From Phanerochaete sordida (taxonomy: Eukaryota; Basidiomycota; Agaricomycetes; Polyporales; Phanerochaetaceae), in the NCBI GenBank assembly GCA_019973155.2, contig BPQB01000013.1:124001-188000 (forward strand): DNA of 64,000 bases, written 5' to 3'. Under the pieces are notes generated by a model that did no database searches, was not told the DNA's origin, and saw nothing but the letters and a program-made list of their open reading frames with translations. Position numbers and translations under genes: made by a program. Positions within the stretch are counted from its first letter, which is position 1; each line of letters begins with the position of its first letter. Below, one piece after another: positions 24,161 through 38,667 of this stretch.

Positions 24161-25543
24161 ATGCCTGGTCTCACAGCCCCATTGTCGGCTTCCACTGTGC
24201 CATTCCCTGGCGACGTTCCTACCCACCCTCTCCTTGTCATAGACCACTCACTTATTCAAGCACATGATCCCGAAGAGCTCGACAGGCTATGGGAAGCGGC
24301 GACACAGCTGGGTTTTTGGTAGTGGGTACCATTGCTCGTACGACATTGGACGCGCACGCTGACCGCACATCAAGTCTGAAAAATCATGGGCTCGACGAGG
24401 AAGTTGCGAGGATGTTCGACGTCTGCGCTGAAGCAATGGATTTACCCCTGGAAGAGAAAATGAGGTTTGAGATAGGCGATGACGGGAACCTCTTCGGGTA
24501 CGCTTGTCATCAATTCATCCTAGACCATGTTCACCAACTGGCAGTATCTCAGCTACAAAGCTCGCGGAACAATCGCGACGGACAAGAACGGCACGCGCGA
24601 TAATGTGGAGTTCCTCGACATTGCGCAAGACGATGCATTTTCGTGGCCAGTTGTCACACACCGTACCTACCCCTCCGTCGTCACCACCCACATGGCGGAT
24701 ACCTTCACGCCGTTCATGCGCAAATCTGCTGCCGTGAACGCCATATTCCTTACAGTCTTCGAAACTCGCCTCGGACTTCCTGCTGGGACGTTCGCCGCGC
24801 TGCACGATCCCGCACGACCAAACGGCGGCGAGGCCCGCTGCATTCGCACGCCCCCACACCAGAATAGCGCCGGGGTGGGCGCCCACACCGACTTCGGCTC
24901 GCTCGTGCGCTCCGCCTGCTCCCCTGTCCTATCACTGAGCTAACGACAACAATAGGCGATCGTGAACAACCGACTCGGCGGGCTGCAGGTCATGCCGCCG
25001 GGGACGGACCAATGGCTGTACATCAAGGTGCGTGCATGGAGGCAAAGGTGGGGCAAGGGCTCACACGGCGTGCGCCCAGCCCGTCCCGGGGTACGCAATC
25101 TGCAACATCGGCGACACCCTCGCGATCTTCAGCGCGGGCATCCTGCGCTCGAACGTTCACAGGGTTATGTACGTCTCAGATTCTACGTCGGCCGCTGGAC
25201 GTGATGCTGACTTGCGGACGGCAGGCCTCCGCCCGGAGCGCAGTCCCAGTTCCCCAGGTACTCCGTCAGCTTCTTCACGCGCCCCGGGTCGGACATACGC
25301 CTGAGAGCGCTGTGTGAGGAAAGCTCGCTCATTGCGGAAGCGGCGGCGAAGGCCCCAGAGGGCCTGTACGATCCGGGCGTGACTGCGCGCGAGTGGTTGA
25401 TGCGTAGGGTCCGGAATCTTAGGCGGAAGAACCGAGAGGTGAGACCGCTCGCTGGAACGTGTAAAGGCTTGTTGACAATCAAGCATACTTAGGGCTGGCT
25501 GGATAGCCAAGGCACAGAACATGAAGGTGCCAAAGGTCACTGA
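24161..25543 (+). CDS. 2-oxoglutarate/Fe(II)-dependent oxygenase (isopenicillin-N-synthase-like)
   Basis: Starts MPGLTAPLSAS. The N-terminal DIOX_N-like part includes LIQAHDPEELDRLWEAATQ and NHGLDEEVARMFD. The jelly-roll core shows the iron ligands in VGAHTDFGSL (HxD) and NVHRV (distal His), and the 2-oxoglutarate-binding RxS in PRYSVSFF. GGLQVMPPG and NIGDTLAIFSAGIL are the usual linking strands. The intron after GHTDF-type sequence and five others are canonical. Two need alternate acceptors: TATCTCAG before YKARGTIATD, and the donor TTTTG|GTAGTG near 24318. The family oxidises small molecules with O2 and 2-oxoglutarate, often in secondary metabolism or catabolism. The substrate cannot be inferred, and no biosynthetic cluster surrounds it. 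Confidence 0.92.
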
Positions 25544-25675
25544 GCCATTCTCATCCTCAAAAGATGTATCAGAATTCTTTCGATTTATTCTTGGAGACGC
25601 TAATGATATTATATCTCACACACGGCTGTAGACTTTGGCGTATACATAGCGGCGATGAAGTCGGTCCGTTGAGCT

Positions 25676-26321
25676 CAGTCAGAAAGTCTGTAGACGTTCT
25701 CTGCAGCTTTCAGTTCTATTCAAACCATCAGCTCGAGAACTAGTACGGCGGCTTGGTGAGCTACTCACCTTTCGACTGGCGATAGTTCTGGTCTTGGGCA
25801 GCACGTCGGATGTCCTTGAGAACGTCGCGGTTGACCCATCCCTTGCTAGCAATGCCTTCGAAGACCTCCCGGACCCAGTAGGACGAGTCGACGACGACCG
25901 CCTCTGTCTTGCTGAGCGCGTCGTGCGCGACCATCTGGAGCCCTGCGCGCTGCTCGACGCTGAACCAGCCCAGGCGGTAGCATGCGACAGGGCGGCGCGA
26001 GTGGGTCGGGTGTTTGAGGAACACGTCCTCAGTGCGGTGCGTCGAGAGCATAAGCGCGCGGTCGGGCATACCGCCGTGCGTGCCTGTGTTCGCGCCGTCG
26101 TCTGCGAGCATGATCCGCACCGCGTGTGCGTGCGGGATCCTCCAGCAGAAGAACCACGGCATCGATGCCTCGTCCGGTGCGCCGCCGTCCCGCAGCGGCA
26201 CACAGAGCCAGACGCACGCGTCGCCCCTAGTATCGCCGATCTTGCCGCTGTAGTCGCAGGCGGCGAGCGCGTAGGGCCGGAAGGCACACACTTCAACGTG
26301 AAATTTGGGTTCCGAGGGCAT
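25676..26321 (-). CDS. Hypothetical protein, paralogue A of a tandem pair
   Basis: Starts MPSEPKFHVEVCAF and contains WLCVPLRDGG, PWFFCWRIPHAH, RLGWFSVEQRAGLQMVAHDA and VFLKHPTHSRRP. The main exon ends near 25762 with a GTGAGT donor, and a final exon (acceptor TTGAATAG) encodes LKAAENVYRLSD. I know no named domain. Its layout matches the next minus-strand gene: PWFFCW against EWFFAW, SVEQRAGL against SYEQRWTL, and a similar C-terminal helix with VREVFEG. The pair is clearly duplicated but strongly diverged. An upstream in-frame Met (26396) would add 25 residues; I chose the later ATG because the extra residues look like leader sequence. Confidence 0.6.
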
Positions 26322-26820
26322 GTCGTGGAAAGGAAGGTGGAATGGTGAGGAATGGTGGTTGTCTGCGGTCTCTCGCTGTCCTTCATATATATTCACATCT
26401 CTGAGTGGCCAGCCTAGGTCTTTGTCGTCAGGGATTATATTCCGCCCTTGAGCTGGCTGCTTTGCTACACGGCTAGCGGGGGGCCACTCGCAACATTCTT
26501 CGCCGAGTTTCTAGGCTAGTGCGCCGTCCTTGTACACAACGTCGTTGTTGATGGGCATCGTGCCATGACCAAAGCAGCAAATCAATAAATTAACAAGGGC
26601 GCAAAGGTGCCACAAAAGCGTCGCGTGGCGCGACCTTCGCTTGCTCTTGGTGTTCTCAGATCAAGATCTCGTCCGGCCCAGATGCACGCGTCCCAGCCTA
26701 CTGTCGCCCCTCTTTCAAGACTGGCAAGAGCTTGCTGACGCTCCATTGCGACGAGGTCATCGTCTGATTGCGGCTCGGTGCACCTACGGGAGTGATGGCT
26801 CGCGGTTAGCAACCGGAAGT
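26322..26820. other. Spacer between paralogues A and B
   Basis: About 500 bp, the promoter of paralogue A and the 3' region of paralogue B. A minus-strand frame continuing past paralogue B's stop (acidic CTEPQSDDDLVAMERQQALAS at 26600-26780) could be a final exon of B, reached by a GTGAGT donor at 26844-26849. The phase does not fit the simplest junction, so I leave it out of the gene. Confidence 0.35.
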
Positions 26821-27381
26821 TCAACTTAGGATGTTGATGCTACTGCGCCACTCACTCTTTCGCGGATCGTTTTGGTCGGTGGCCAATTGTTTGACAACTT
26901 GCACGCGCTCCAGGAAGAACATACGCCGCCTGACGCACTCGTCCAGTACGCATCGCGCCCAGTCGTATGGGCATCCGATGGGCTGCCTCCCGGGCTCGGC
27001 GACATCGGTTGCGATCCGCTCGAGCGTCCATCGCTGCTCGTAACTGAGCTTGCCCAGTTCGTATTCCTTCACGTATAGGCCGTCGATGTTCTGCATGGTG
27101 CCACGCATCTCCTCGATCTTGTCGCTTGGCGTGTGCACGAACCACTCTCCGTCTTGGTCGCATTCGATGTGGAGCATGCGCCGCACGAGTGGCGCAGACC
27201 CGCGGGTATGCTTGGGGACGTCCCAGGCGAAGAACCATTCTCCGTTGGCCTTCCTTGCGAGCTTCTCCGCGCAGAGATATATGGTCGCGTCGCCTTCTTC
27301 GTCTCTGTATGTGTCTCGCCTCTTCAAGGCCCGAGGATTGTACCAGTTTGCCACCCCGTCCCTCGGTGTAGTGTCGGACAT
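26821..27381 (-). CDS. Hypothetical protein, paralogue B of a tandem pair
   Basis: Starts MSDTTPRDGVANWYNP. Charged protein with IYLCAEKLARKANGEWFFAW, LVRRMLHIECDQDGEWFVH, ELGKLSYEQRWTLERIA and CVLDECVRRRMFFLERVQVV. It aligns by eye with paralogue A over the WFF/WFVH strands, the SYEQRWTL helix and the C-terminal helix, in the same order and orientation. No domain recognised. The reading frame stops at 26821 after SSINILS, but an overlapping GTGAGT donor suggests a spliced alternative end. Function unknown. Confidence 0.62.
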   Translation of the reverse strand: MSDTTPRDGVANWYNPRALKRRDTYRDEEGDATIYLCAEKLARKANGEWFFAWDVPKHTRGSAPLVRRMLHIECDQDGEWFVHTPSDKIEEMRGTMQNIDGLYVKEYELGKLSYEQRWTLERIATDVAEPGRQPIGCPYDWARCVLDECVRRRMFFLERVQVVKQLATDQNDPRKSEWRSSINILS

Positions 27382-28340
27382 CTTGTGGGTCGATAAGGTT
27401 GATTGAGGGACTGTGTGAATTAGAGGAGGGGGAAGATGTGTCTGGAGGCTCCCACTATGTGGAGCTGGCCCTCTTATACCCGTCGCAGTTCTCTGTGGCC
27501 TCGCTTCCTTTCTTTGCCCGCAAAGCGTCGTCAAGCGATTGCTTGTAAGACATAGCACATTGTACGGTTTTGGGGCTCTACTGGATCTCTAGTTCGCGTT
27601 GCCGAGTGTCAGATATCTGAGTTATTTCCCGCACCTACGCAAGGAGTATTGAGCCTTCTCAGCCGAGGCATAGACTTCGGGCAGCAACGTGCAAGAAATC
27701 GAGAATTCGTTTTGCATACAAGACACCGTAATCATCCGCTCCCACAAGCTGAGCACCATACTAGCGGCCAGACGTCGGGGAGAACCTCGACCCGGAAGGT
27801 TCTCTTGAGATTACTAGAGATAGCAAAGCTGGCAGTCTGCAGTGACCAGTGGATGTCCGCGTTAGCAAGTATTACCTCACCAGCCTTGTTTTTTTGAGTC
27901 TGCTTGCCAGATAATATTTTTGAGCTTTCAACGGGTCCATGCAGGGAATATACCATTCGATACATATTACCTGCCAATGACGACTACGGCCCATTTCTGG
28001 TGTGCTGTGTCCAGAGCGCGAACAAAATCGTAAGTCGGTAACTCTATCATCTTCTTTGGAGAGGGACATAGTAAATAGTACGCTAAAACCGACGAAGCTA
28101 TGAGGTCCACACCATCGAACAAAGCACAAAGAAGAGACTTTGTGTCAGAGCAGCCCCAGATCTTTGGGCGATCTGGGCCCTTGATGGCACGGAGGCCACC
28201 GGTGGCTTTGGCCCGAGAACGGTATAGAGTTCTCGGGGTCCATGCTTTGGGGCACGTGCTCCGCGGACTGTGGGCGCTTTTGGTACTTACCGAACATATT
28301 GCTGCGGCCACCACTCTCTCCGCGTCCCCCGCCCCAGACA
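27382..28340. other. Mostly unassigned; possible short minus-strand coding remnants
   Basis: Two minus-strand frames stand out weakly: KKMIELPTYDFVRALDTAH near 28000-28080 and TASFAISSNLKRTFRVEV near 27770-27840. GT-AG pairs exist between them (for example donor near 27973, acceptor near 27926), but I cannot assemble a complete gene with a start. The right end, 28250-28340, is the promoter of the NXT1-like gene. Nothing else is recognised. Confidence 0.3.
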
Positions 28341-28917
28341 ATGACCACCCTCACTCAGAATGAGTACGTACGATGCCTCTGTGTCTACTTGAGTCCTACT
28401 CAGTGCTTGTGCAGCATAGAAATCGCCGTCAGAGCCGCGGATCACTTTACGCGTCTGTACTACAAGACATACGACTCTTCGACCCGTGTCGACGACCTCC
28501 CAAATTTCTACCGCCCTAATTCCGCCCTCACGTGGAATGGCACTCCCTACCAGGGCGCAGAGGGCGTGCGCGAGCTCATCAGCAAGATGCCGCCGACATC
28601 ACATGAGGTCCAGTCGTTTGACTGCCATCCCATCCCAGGTGAGTCGCGTTTCAAGCCCTGTCCTGGAACCGCAGGATACTGACAGAGCGCCAGGGAGCCA
28701 GCCACCGTCGCTGTTCATTACCGTGTCTGGCAACGTGACGCATGGCAAGGGCCCTGCAGGCAACCCGGCTTCGACACCAAACAAGAGCATTGATGGCCAT
28801 CCCCGAGTGTTCGCGCAGACGTTCATGCTGGTGCCTGACTCGACCGCCGCGAAGGCGGCACCGGGGGAGGTCGCAAAGTATTATATCAATGCGGACGCCA
28901 TGAGATTCGTGGGCTGA
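28341..28917 (+). CDS. nxt1: NTF2-like mRNA-export factor (NXT1/p15 family)
   Basis: Three exons. It begins MTTLTQND, then IEIAVRAADHFTRLYYKTYD, FYRPNSALTWNGTPYQGAEG, ELISKMPPTSHEVQSFDCHP, SLFITVSGNVTHG, VFAQTFMLVPD and YYINADAMRFVG. This order of helices and strands is the NTF2 fold. WNGTPYQG, the SFDCHPIP strand and the terminal MRF are as in NXT1/p15. That small protein pairs with Mex67/NXF1 and carries mRNPs through the nuclear pore. The insert GPAGNPASTPNKSID between two strands is longer than in animals. The protein is about 155 residues, near the expected size. It could be a Ran-binding NTF2 paralogue, but the C-terminus favours NXT1. Confidence 0.82.
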
Positions 28918-29393
28918 AAGGGAGAGAAGTGGTGGAACTTGGCTTACTAGACATGTCCGGTGCGCCTCTTCGCTTGTTCTCGTCAAGTTGTCAGACTCAC
29001 GACCTTGTCTTTCAGGTACTCGTTTCCTGAATAACTTCAATACATGCACAATGAAGCACGACGCTGTCAAACCTTCCGCGAATCATCGAGAACGCCTCTC
29101 TCGCTGGCTTTCTCTTGCCGCGCCTGACAACGCTCGACCGCCTTCGCCCACACTTGCACATTCCCCTTCACACCACGGACGGAAGCAAGACGGACCGCTT
29201 GCAAGATAACCTTGCACACCGCGGTAAACGAACGAAGAACGGGGCTATGACCATAGCTGTCCCACGACTAGCTCTTCCACAACACGTTCGTTGGAATGCA
29301 TGTACGAGGCACGGAGCAGAGAAAGCAACGATTATTATGCTACAGATAAAACTACAATATCCGAAAAATACAATAAGACGGCGCAAAGCCCTT
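28918..29393. other. Convergent spacer between nxt1 and prp22
   Basis: 476 bp between two stops. AT-rich near 29330-29385 (TTATTATGCTACAGATAAAACTACAATATCCGAAAAATACAATAAG), a plausible 3' end region for the minus-strand gene. No gene seen. Confidence 0.45.
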
Positions 29394-33141
<3,748 letters not shown>

Positions 33142-33328
33142 GGCGAGTAGTAAAGAGCGGAAGGTGAGGTAGACAGTGTACGAACAGAAGGCGAGCGAGA
33201 CTTCGAGGCAAGATTAGACGCGCATTGACGATCACTCTAGTGTGACGTGACAGACGCGCCTTGACCGCAATTCGGTGACATCCTGTCACGCGTCTTCTCT
33301 TTCTTGTACGCTTTCTTAGTCCTGGCCT
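33142..33328. promoter_or_regulatory. Short divergent promoter between two helicase genes
   Basis: Only 187 bp separate the ATGs of Prp22 (-) and the DExH helicase (+). It contains a CTTTCTTAGTCC-type pyrimidine stretch before the plus start and repeated GTGACG/CGTCAC-like sequence near 33240-33290 (GTGACGTGACAGACGC, CTGTCACGCGTC), including TGACGTGA resembling an ATF/CREB-type half-palindrome. Co-regulation of the two genes is inference. Confidence 0.5.
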
Positions 33329-36300
33329 ATGCCTCCGAAACGAGGCATCGTCAAGTCGGGGAATGCTGGAAATTCCTCGAAAGCGACTAGCTCAAAGCCA
33401 CTTCCAGACCCCAGCAAGCCCGAGGAAAAACCGCTCTTTCCCCCAGGCTCCAAATTCCCGCTGAGTCTGCTGAACGAAAGGTAGTACATATTGCTCTCTG
33501 CGTCTCGGAGCTCTCCAGCGGTAGCTCCGGGAACAACTGTGGGACAGGTGTCGTCCGAGAGGCTCTCTCGTATGGTATCTGCCTCCTCGTATAACAGTAG
33601 AAGTGTGATACTTACTCACACTACCCTGCAGATGTCAGAAAGAAGGCTGGAATAGGCCAGTCGTAGACACTGTCGGTGCTGTTCATACATCATGTGGACT
33701 ATGACTCTGACGGAGAGATACAGTTTAAGAAGGCGGAGGGATTTTCGTTCGCCGTCACTTTAAGTCGGATCAACAAGAAGAACGAGCATGAATCCGTCCG
33801 TCTGGAGCCACATCCGCCGTACGTGCTCCCTACAGCTATTGAGGCCCGTCACTGGGGCGCAACTTATGCATTATATCGAGTCAGTAGCTTGAATATATCT
33901 GCTTTCCACTCCCTGCGTGTTGACTGCCAACGCTCAGTTCTGTAACGGCATTCAACTCAATCGAGTGCTTCCGCCTGGACCGCGCGATTATTGGAACCAG
34001 CTCGCCGCAGAGCACAAACAATCTCCGGAACATCAGAAGTGGATGTATGAGGCTGACCCTTTCGCTGCTCGAAAGACAGTGGTGGAACGTCAGGAACATG
34101 CGGCGAGAAAGAAGGAAGAAGCCAGTAACGACAAGGGCAAGCCAAGCACTTCAAATGAGTACGCGCACGCGCCTGAGGCAAAAATGGCTAGCAGTCTTCG
34201 AGATATCGTTGAGGAATCGATTAAGAAGGTTCGTCCAACAGTCTTAACCTCCATTCTCAAAATTACATGATTCCTAGGCGTTCGAACTCTACCCGGACGC
34301 CGCCGATTCTACCCCCAAGATACTGGAAGATGAGCAGAGGCCAACACTGGTGAAGCAGCTGCAGACATTTGGCTTTTCCGAGAAACAAGCCAATTCCGCC
34401 ATCAAGACTTTGTCTGCACCGTCACCACTGACGTCCACACTACTATCCTCGTTCGAACCTCTGCAAGCATGCTTGGAGTATCTAATCCTGCACGTGCCGG
34501 AATGCGATCTTCCCCAGCGTTTCCTGCCAAGCTCAAACTCGTCGAATCCATTCATCTCATCCGTTCACTCTGGCACCGAAGACATTAAGGCTCGCTGGGC
34601 AGTCGATAAAGCCGTGAAGGAATGCGGTTGGCCTGCGCACGTCGTCAAATACCTTGTCAAAGATCGTCGCCTGGTCGAGGATTGGGGTCTTCTGCAGCAA
34701 GCCCTCAACCGCGCCCTGGTTGGGGCAGCTGAGGAAGACATCAGTCTCGAGACTGAAGCGACTGAGACTGAAGCCCTCGATGAAGACGAGCTCAGCGCGT
34801 ACGATGCAAAATTCATGGACAATACCCATCTACTTATCCCACTCCCTGTTGCTCCTCTGGAGCTACACGTCATCCTTCGCACCGACGACCGATCTATCGC
34901 GGTCCGCGGCGAACCGCCTGCGATGTACATCACTTCCAAGACCGTAGCTGCTTATGTACGATTGCACATTCTCTCGCAGCTGCTTTCGGCCTTCCGCAAC
35001 GACACCCTCGTCGACCCTGGAGAAAGCGTCATCATGGCTGCTGTACGTTTCATCGAGGAACAGTGGGCCAGCGTCGAGGACCATGGACCTCCCGAAGTGT
35101 CTGAGGTCCTGCGCTACTTCATGCGCGATCAGGGCCAGGCTGATAATACAGAGGCTTCTGAGGTCACCGCAGCAACTCAGGGAAAACGTGGAGGTCGACA
35201 ACGCAAGGGTGGCTCTAGACGAGACGACCGTGACGCCGCCACCATTAAGGCAGAATTCGAGGAGCTGCGTCAGAAGAAGGCTTATACCGATATCTTAGCA
35301 GCCAGAAAACGCCTCCCAGCGTTTGCAGCGCAAGGGACGTTCCTCGACATGCTCGACAAGAACCGCTGTGTGATCGTGGTCGGAGAGACCGGTGAGTTGC
35401 CTTGCCCGTCTGAAAACAACGAACCTCACATTTGCCTTCTCAGGCTGCGGGAAAACCACACAATGTAAGGGTGCTTCTATGGATTCGGAGCAGCTTTGTT
35501 CTGACTTGCCGCAGTGCCGCAGTTTGTTTTGGATTCTCTCATTCTGGCCGGACACGGATCGGAAGCCTCCATCATCGTTACGCAGCCCCGCAGGCTTTCT
35601 GCGTTGGGAGTCGCTGCCCGCGTCTCGACAGAACGATTAGAGGACGGCTCCGTCGGATATGCAATCCGAGGCGAGAGCAAGCAGAGCAACCGCACGAAGC
35701 TCTTGTTCTGCACCACAGGTGTTGTCTTACGTCGACTCGGATCCGGTGACAAGTTGCAGAACGTTACCCATGTCATTGTCGACGAGGTGTGCCGCTCTTC
35801 TAGTATGAGATACCAACCGTTTTCTAGCTCACTGCGTGATCCAGGTTCACGAGCGTTCGGTTGACGGCGATCTGCTACTCCTGGAGCTCAAGACCTTGCT
35901 GCAGCAGAACAAGAGATTGAAAATCATCCTCATGTCCGCAACTATAAACCACGAGATCTTCATCAAATACTTCAACAATGCCCCGCTACTCACTATTCCC
36001 GGTTTCACTCACCCGGTCGAAGATAGGTCAGTCTGACTGATGTGTGTGTATCAGGCCTGCGCTGATATGTCGACAGATACCTCGAAGAATATCTACCTTC
36101 TCTATCTTACCGACCCTCGGGCAAAGGAGTGAAGCGTCCTTCCGAGAAAGAGATGGACTCGCTGCGCAGCCAAGCTAGCTCCTCCGACGAGTCTTTGCTT
36201 CTCACTTTGCATGCTATCTCAAAGTCGGATAGAGTGGACATCGAGGTCGGTCTGCCTGCGGTTGCACCATAGGGATTTATGCTCATTTGACATCTTAGCT

Positions 36301-38308
36301 CATCCATGCGCTGGTCAAACACATCATAGATTCTAGAGCAAACCCGGGAGGCGTCCTAATTTTCCTGCCAGGCGTCCAAGAGATTCATGCGTGTCTAAAC
36401 GCCTTGAAGAGCATTCCCAATGCTAAGGTGTTCCCCTTGCACGCAAACTTATCTAGTGATGAACAGCGCGCCGTATTCGCCCCAACGTCTGGCTGGAAGA
36501 TCATCGCTGCAACCAATGTGGCCGAGGTAAGAGGCACACCTGCTGCCTGTCCGGCTCGTCTTAATGTCGCTGCAGACCTCAATCACAATAGACGACGTTG
36601 TCTATGTCATAGATTCCGGCAAGGTCAAGGAGACCCAGTACGACCCCGAGAATGGCCTCACGAAGCTCGAGGAGCAATGGGTTACTCGCGCTGCTGCCCG
36701 ACAGCGCCGCGGACGAGCCGGTCGCACAAAACCTGGCGTCTGCTACAAGCTATACACACGCAGACAGGAAAGCAATATGCAACATTTCCCTATCCCCGAA
36801 ATTAAGAGAGTAGCGTTGGAGAGCGTTGCGTTGTCTGTCAAAGTTACGCACGATGATGTTAAGGTATGTCATTGCGACGACTGGTCTCGTCACTCAGATT
36901 GACATAGCTCCAGGGATTCCTTTCCCGAGCTATCGATCCCCCGACTATGTCAGCCCTCGACCACGCACTCTTTGTGTTGAACGAGTTGGGTGCTATCTCG
37001 CCTGAAGGCGACCTCACGCCCATGGGCCAGCACCTTGTAAGTCCTTTCCCAATTGCGAGCATCCTTTATTGAACGGCGGCTACCAGGCCATGCTCCCTAT
37101 GGAGCCCAGGCTGGGCAAGGTTCGTCCTGTCCATGGTCATACGTCCCCCTCGCTCACGTGTCGTGCAGATGCTGGTCCTGGGAGCTATTTTTCAATGTCT
37201 GGGCCCAGTCCTGACTGCAGCCTCCATCATGTCATCGAAACCCTTGTTCGTGAGCCCTATGGATAAGCGAGAAGAAGCCTCACGGTACGTTGTCATGTGC
37301 AGTCCCATGTTTCCTCGGAGCTCAACTCTATGTCAGGGCCCGCGCCAAGTTCGCTACCGGAAACAGTGATATTCTGACGGATGTAAATGCATACGAGGAG
37401 TGTGCAAGCCTTAGAGAGAAGGGCGCGTCTCGCGTCAGGGCTTTCTGCGAAGAGGTACGGATATGCTGCGCCCATGAACTCCCAGCTCCTCATGTGTTTT
37501 CCAGAACTTCATCTCGATGTCAACCTTGCGGGACATCACGTCCCTACGACAAGAGTTCCTCTCCACGCTCACGTCCCTCAACCTCGTCCCCTGGGGCAGC
37601 ACGCCCTCGTCGCCCGCGCTGAACACGCACAGCGCGCACACCGGGCTCGTCAAGGCCGTGCTCCTCGGCGGCCTCTGGCCGCGCGTCGCGCGCGTCGTGC
37701 TGCCGAAGGACGCGGTCAAGTTCGACCGCGTGCAGGCGGGCACGGTGCAGCGCGCGAACGAGGCGCGCGAGTACAAGTTCTTCGACGTGCGCGCGGGCGC
37801 CGCCGGCGGGCGCGTGTTCCTACACCCGTCCTCGGTGCTCTTCCGCGCTGCGGAGTGGCGCAGCCCGTTCGTCGCCTACTTCCAGAAGCAGCAGACCACG
37901 AAGCTCTGGCTGCGCGACGCGACCGAGGTGCGTGGTCCCGCGCCAGCGCGGCGACGTCTCTACTGACGGTGCACGCATACAGGTGCCCGTATATGCGCTA
38001 CTCCTCTTCGGCGGGCCCGTGACGGTGAACCACGTCGGCGGAGGGCTCACCATCGGCACGAAGGACGCCTTTGTGAAGCTCAAGGCCTGGCCGCGCATCG
38101 GAGTGCTCGTGAACCAACTGAGGTAAGCCCCGGAGGGCGTTTCGTTTCGGACTGGCGCTGACGTGTCTGGGCACACAGACGGCTCCTGGACGTGCAGCTG
38201 AAGCAGAGCGTGGACACCGGCGATGTCATGAGCATCGGCAACAACAACCCGGTGGTGAAGGCCGTGCTTGCGCTGCTGCAGAACGATGGTCTCAGCAGCG
38301 ACATCTAA
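33329..38308 (+). CDS. DExH-box (DEVH) RNA helicase of the DHX29/DHX57/YTHDC2-like class
   Basis: Starts MPPKRGIVKSGNAG. The N-terminal region has a double-stranded-RNA-binding-like segment (CQKEGWNRPVVDT, FAVTLSRINKK, EARHWGATYALYR, FCNGIQLNRVLPPGPRDYW), a UBA-like helix (LQTFGFSEKQANSAIKTL) and an RWD domain. The helicase core shows GETGCGKTTQ, TQPRRLSALGVAAR, DEVHERSVDGD (DEVH, usual for this class), SATINHEIF, TNVAETSITIDDV and QRRGRAGRTKPG. HA2 and OB-fold domains close the protein, which ends LQNDGLSSDI. About 18 introns; one near 33667 uses the donor GTCGGT to keep the phase. Relatives act in translation initiation on structured mRNA or in RNA turnover; yeast YLR419W is similar. The last exons (37.5-37.9 kb) are markedly more GC-rich than the start. 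Confidence 0.93.
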
Positions 38309-38667
38309 CTTCGCCGTAGTACACTGTCGCATGTCTCGCTCTGACCGAGCTTTAGAAGTACGATGCCGATCTTCCCGAATACAGCTGTTCCGCGAAAATC
38401 CACTTGTAAATCCTCCTCACGATCTCACAGCGCGGCATCGCGAAAGAAGGTATTATCCGCTCGAGGCGGTGTGTATTCTCTACTTTGTACTATGCTACAG
38501 CTAGGATTGTTATATGCGGATATACTAACAGTTCGTGCGAGTGTGCGTCGACAACAACAAAGCTCTCCCGAGCGCCCCAGAGTCCATGTTCCCGAATCCT
38601 CCAAATCCTCTTGTTCCCCCAGATCCCCTCGTCCATGCATGCGCGGCACCACGGACGCGCGCCACCG
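38309..38667. other. Convergent spacer
   Basis: About 360 bp between the stops of the DExH helicase and the Ser-rich gene. AT-rich at 38480-38530 (TTTGTACTATGCTACAGC, TTATATGCGGATATAC). No gene seen. Confidence 0.4.

Noticed and set aside
26582..26824. A final exon of paralogue B with an acidic CTEPQSDDDL stretch
   Set aside because: The phase does not fit the only donor (GTGAGT) with the available acceptor, so it was left as a note.
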